Assembly: GCA_027485675.1 (NCBI GenBank)
Contig: JAIXQP010000044.1
Coordinates: 34,051 to 98,050, forward strand
From: Terriglobales bacterium
Lineage (GTDB): Bacteria; Acidobacteriota; Terriglobia; Bryobacterales; Bryobacteraceae
Length of the DNA stretch: 64,000 bases
Direction of reading: 5' to 3'
The notes below the pieces were generated by a model, which was not told where the DNA came from, searched no databases, and saw nothing but the letters and a program-made list of their open reading frames with translations. This document shows, piece by piece, positions 61,646 through 64,000 of the stretch (position 1 is the stretch's first letter; each line of letters starts with the position of its first letter). The position numbers were made by a program, and so were the translations under genes.

Positions 61646-62290
61646 CTACCGGCCAGCCCCCTTCTTCGAGCGGCGCAACAGGACGTAGCTGCCGTTCGGT
61701 CCGGGCACCGCACCCTTGATCGCGATCACGTTTTCATCCGCGTCGATCTGCACGATCTCGAGGTTGCGAACCGTCACCTGGTCCGTACCCATATGTCCCG
61801 CCATCCGCATACCCGGGAAAACCCGGCTCGGGAAACTCGACCCGCCGATGGAACCCGGGGCGCGTCCGAACATGGATCCGTGACCACCGGGACCGCCCCG
61901 GAAGTTATGACGCTTGATGACCGAGGCGAAACCACGCCCCTTGCTCACGCCAATCACATCGAGCTTTTCGTTGGGCTTGAAGTCGCTGGCCAAAACACGG
62001 TCGCCAGCCTTCAGGTCGCTCGAACCCGGGCTCAAGCGCAGTTCCTTCAGAAAGCGAACCCCTTCGGCGGCAGCCTTTTTCAGGTGGCCCGTTTCGGGTT
62101 TGTTGATGCGGCTCGCCTTCACGTACTCCATGAAGCCAAGCTGCACCGCGTCATAGCCATCCGTCGCCGGAGTCTTACGCTGAACAACCACACAGGGACC
62201 AGCCTTTACTAACGTCACCGGTACCACCTGCCCGTCCGGGCGGAAGACCTGGGTCATCCCGATTTTTTTGCCTAGAATTCCTGGGCTCAT
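61646..62290 (-). CDS. rplC: 50S ribosomal protein L3
   Basis: A 214-residue L3: GILGKKIGMTQVFRPDGQVV at the N-terminus and the GKGRGFASVIKRHNFRGG loop (GPGGHGSMFGRAPGSIG after it) that reaches the peptidyl-transferase centre. Preceded by a 135-base gap with small hairpins, for example GGACTC/GAGTCC, but no gene. Confidence 0.97.
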   Translation of the reverse strand: MSPGILGKKIGMTQVFRPDGQVVPVTLVKAGPCVVVQRKTPATDGYDAVQLGFMEYVKASRINKPETGHLKKAAAEGVRFLKELRLSPGSSDLKAGDRVLASDFKPNEKLDVIGVSKGRGFASVIKRHNFRGGPGGHGSMFGRAPGSIGGSSFPSRVFPGMRMAGHMGTDQVTVRNLEIVQIDADENVIAIKGAVPGPNGSYVLLRRSKKGAGR

Positions 62291-62425
62291 ATATTTCCTT
62301 CGGCTTGGGCAAACCGTCGAGCACCTAAGCCCAACCGGTTCACCACCAGTTCAATCTCAATCGTTGGCCATTGCGGGGAGCCGCTGGACTCTCTTGGAGT
62401 CCCTACCTCAACCCGGTGGCGGAAT

Positions 62426-62749
62426 TTACTTCTTTCCGAACGCTTTGATTTCTACGTCCACACCCGCCGGCAGATCCAGCTTCATCAGCGCATCGACCGT
62501 CTCCTGCGTCGGTGCCAGGATGTCGAGAAGACGCTTGTGGGTGCGGATTTCAAACTGTTCGCGCGACTTTTTGTCCACGTGGGGCGAACGGTTGACGGTA
62601 TACCGGTTGCGGATCGTCGGCAGCGGGATCGGACCCGCTACTTGGGCTCCGCTGCGCTTGGCGGTCTCAACAATCTCTTGCGTGGATTGGTCGAGGATCC
62701 GATGATCGTACGCTTTGAGCCGGATGCGAATGCTTTCTCTTAGGGACAT
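62426..62749 (-). CDS. rpsJ: 30S ribosomal protein S10
   Basis: A 107-residue S10: [40 protein letters not shown] and the C-terminal [16 protein letters not shown]. It also serves as NusE with NusB in antitermination. It lies 61 bases downstream of tuf, with a GC-rich stem-loop in between. Confidence 0.98.
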   Translation of the reverse strand: MSLRESIRIRLKAYDHRILDQSTQEIVETAKRSGAQVAGPIPLPTIRNRYTVNRSPHVDKKSREQFEIRTHKRLLDILAPTQETVDALMKLDLPAGVDVEIKAFGKK

Positions 62750-62777
62750 GATGTTTCGAAGGGGGTTGTTTCTTTGT

Positions 62778-62801
62778 GAGGGCCCCGTTGCCAGGGCCCT
62801 C
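62778..62801 (-). other. GC-rich stem-loop between tuf and rpsJ
   Basis: GAGGGCCC (62778-62785) and GGGCCCTC (62794-62801) form a perfect 8-bp stem, without a T run on the tuf-downstream side. It may moderate read-through from tuf into the S10 operon or mark a processing site. Confidence 0.4.
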
Positions 62802-62810
62802 CTGTTCCAA

Positions 62811-63998
<1,188 letters not shown>

Positions 63999-64000
63999 GG

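Overview
The window is a GC-rich, densely coded bacterial chromosome segment. It most likely comes from an Acidobacteriota genome, possibly of the Solibacter/Bryobacter group. This is an inference from a large Oar-like TonB-dependent receptor with a carboxypeptidase-regulatory-like N-terminus, the overall gene families and the codon bias. No CRISPR array, tRNA, rRNA, insertion sequence or prophage was recognised.

Layout. Positions 1-17 kb hold mixed housekeeping genes: the 3' part of sbcC, a TonB-type receptor, two tandem exported metallo-beta-lactamase-fold proteins, a zinc-ribbon membrane protein, an argC-argB-argA cluster preceded by what looks like a tandem ARG-box operator, a molybdopterin-binding-domain protein, and a tightly coupled run of enolase-superfamily enzyme, polysaccharide deacetylase, acyl carrier protein and ketosynthase. 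A membrane-anchored JAB/MPN-like protein, rsmI and glpD follow. Positions 18.6-27.1 kb are a flagellar filament locus: fliW, csrA and three tandem, unusually large flagellins. Two of the flagellin leaders place the Shine-Dalgarno GGA in the loop of a hairpin touching the start codon, each with a second GGA-loop hairpin upstream. This is the expected architecture of CsrA translational repression relieved by FliW. A TPR-glycosyltransferase-like gene and a sugar aminotransferase follow and could glycosylate flagellin.

Positions 30-37.6 kb hold lolA plus a type IV pilus/type II secretion-like assembly set (GspF, GspE/PilB, PilM-, PilN-, PilO- and PilP-like proteins and a pseudopilin-like protein) with almost no intergenic space and no secretin in the window. 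Positions 37.6-45.4 kb hold a two-subunit molybdenum hydroxylase (IorAB type), tyrS, a dihydropteroate synthase with a long Arg/Gly/Asp/Pro-rich low-complexity tail, a sugar-binding lipoprotein, a Rieske ferredoxin and mutM.

Positions 45.4-64 kb, on the minus strand, carry rpmB, a glycosyltransferase and the contiguous tuf-S10-spc-alpha ribosomal super-operon with secY, adk, map, infA, rpoA and the very short rpmJ. S3 carries a disordered tail of composition similar to the dihydropteroate synthase tail. The strongest candidate for a regulatory system worth study is the FliW-CsrA-flagellin module, where three flagellin paralogs appear to be under unequal post-transcriptional control.
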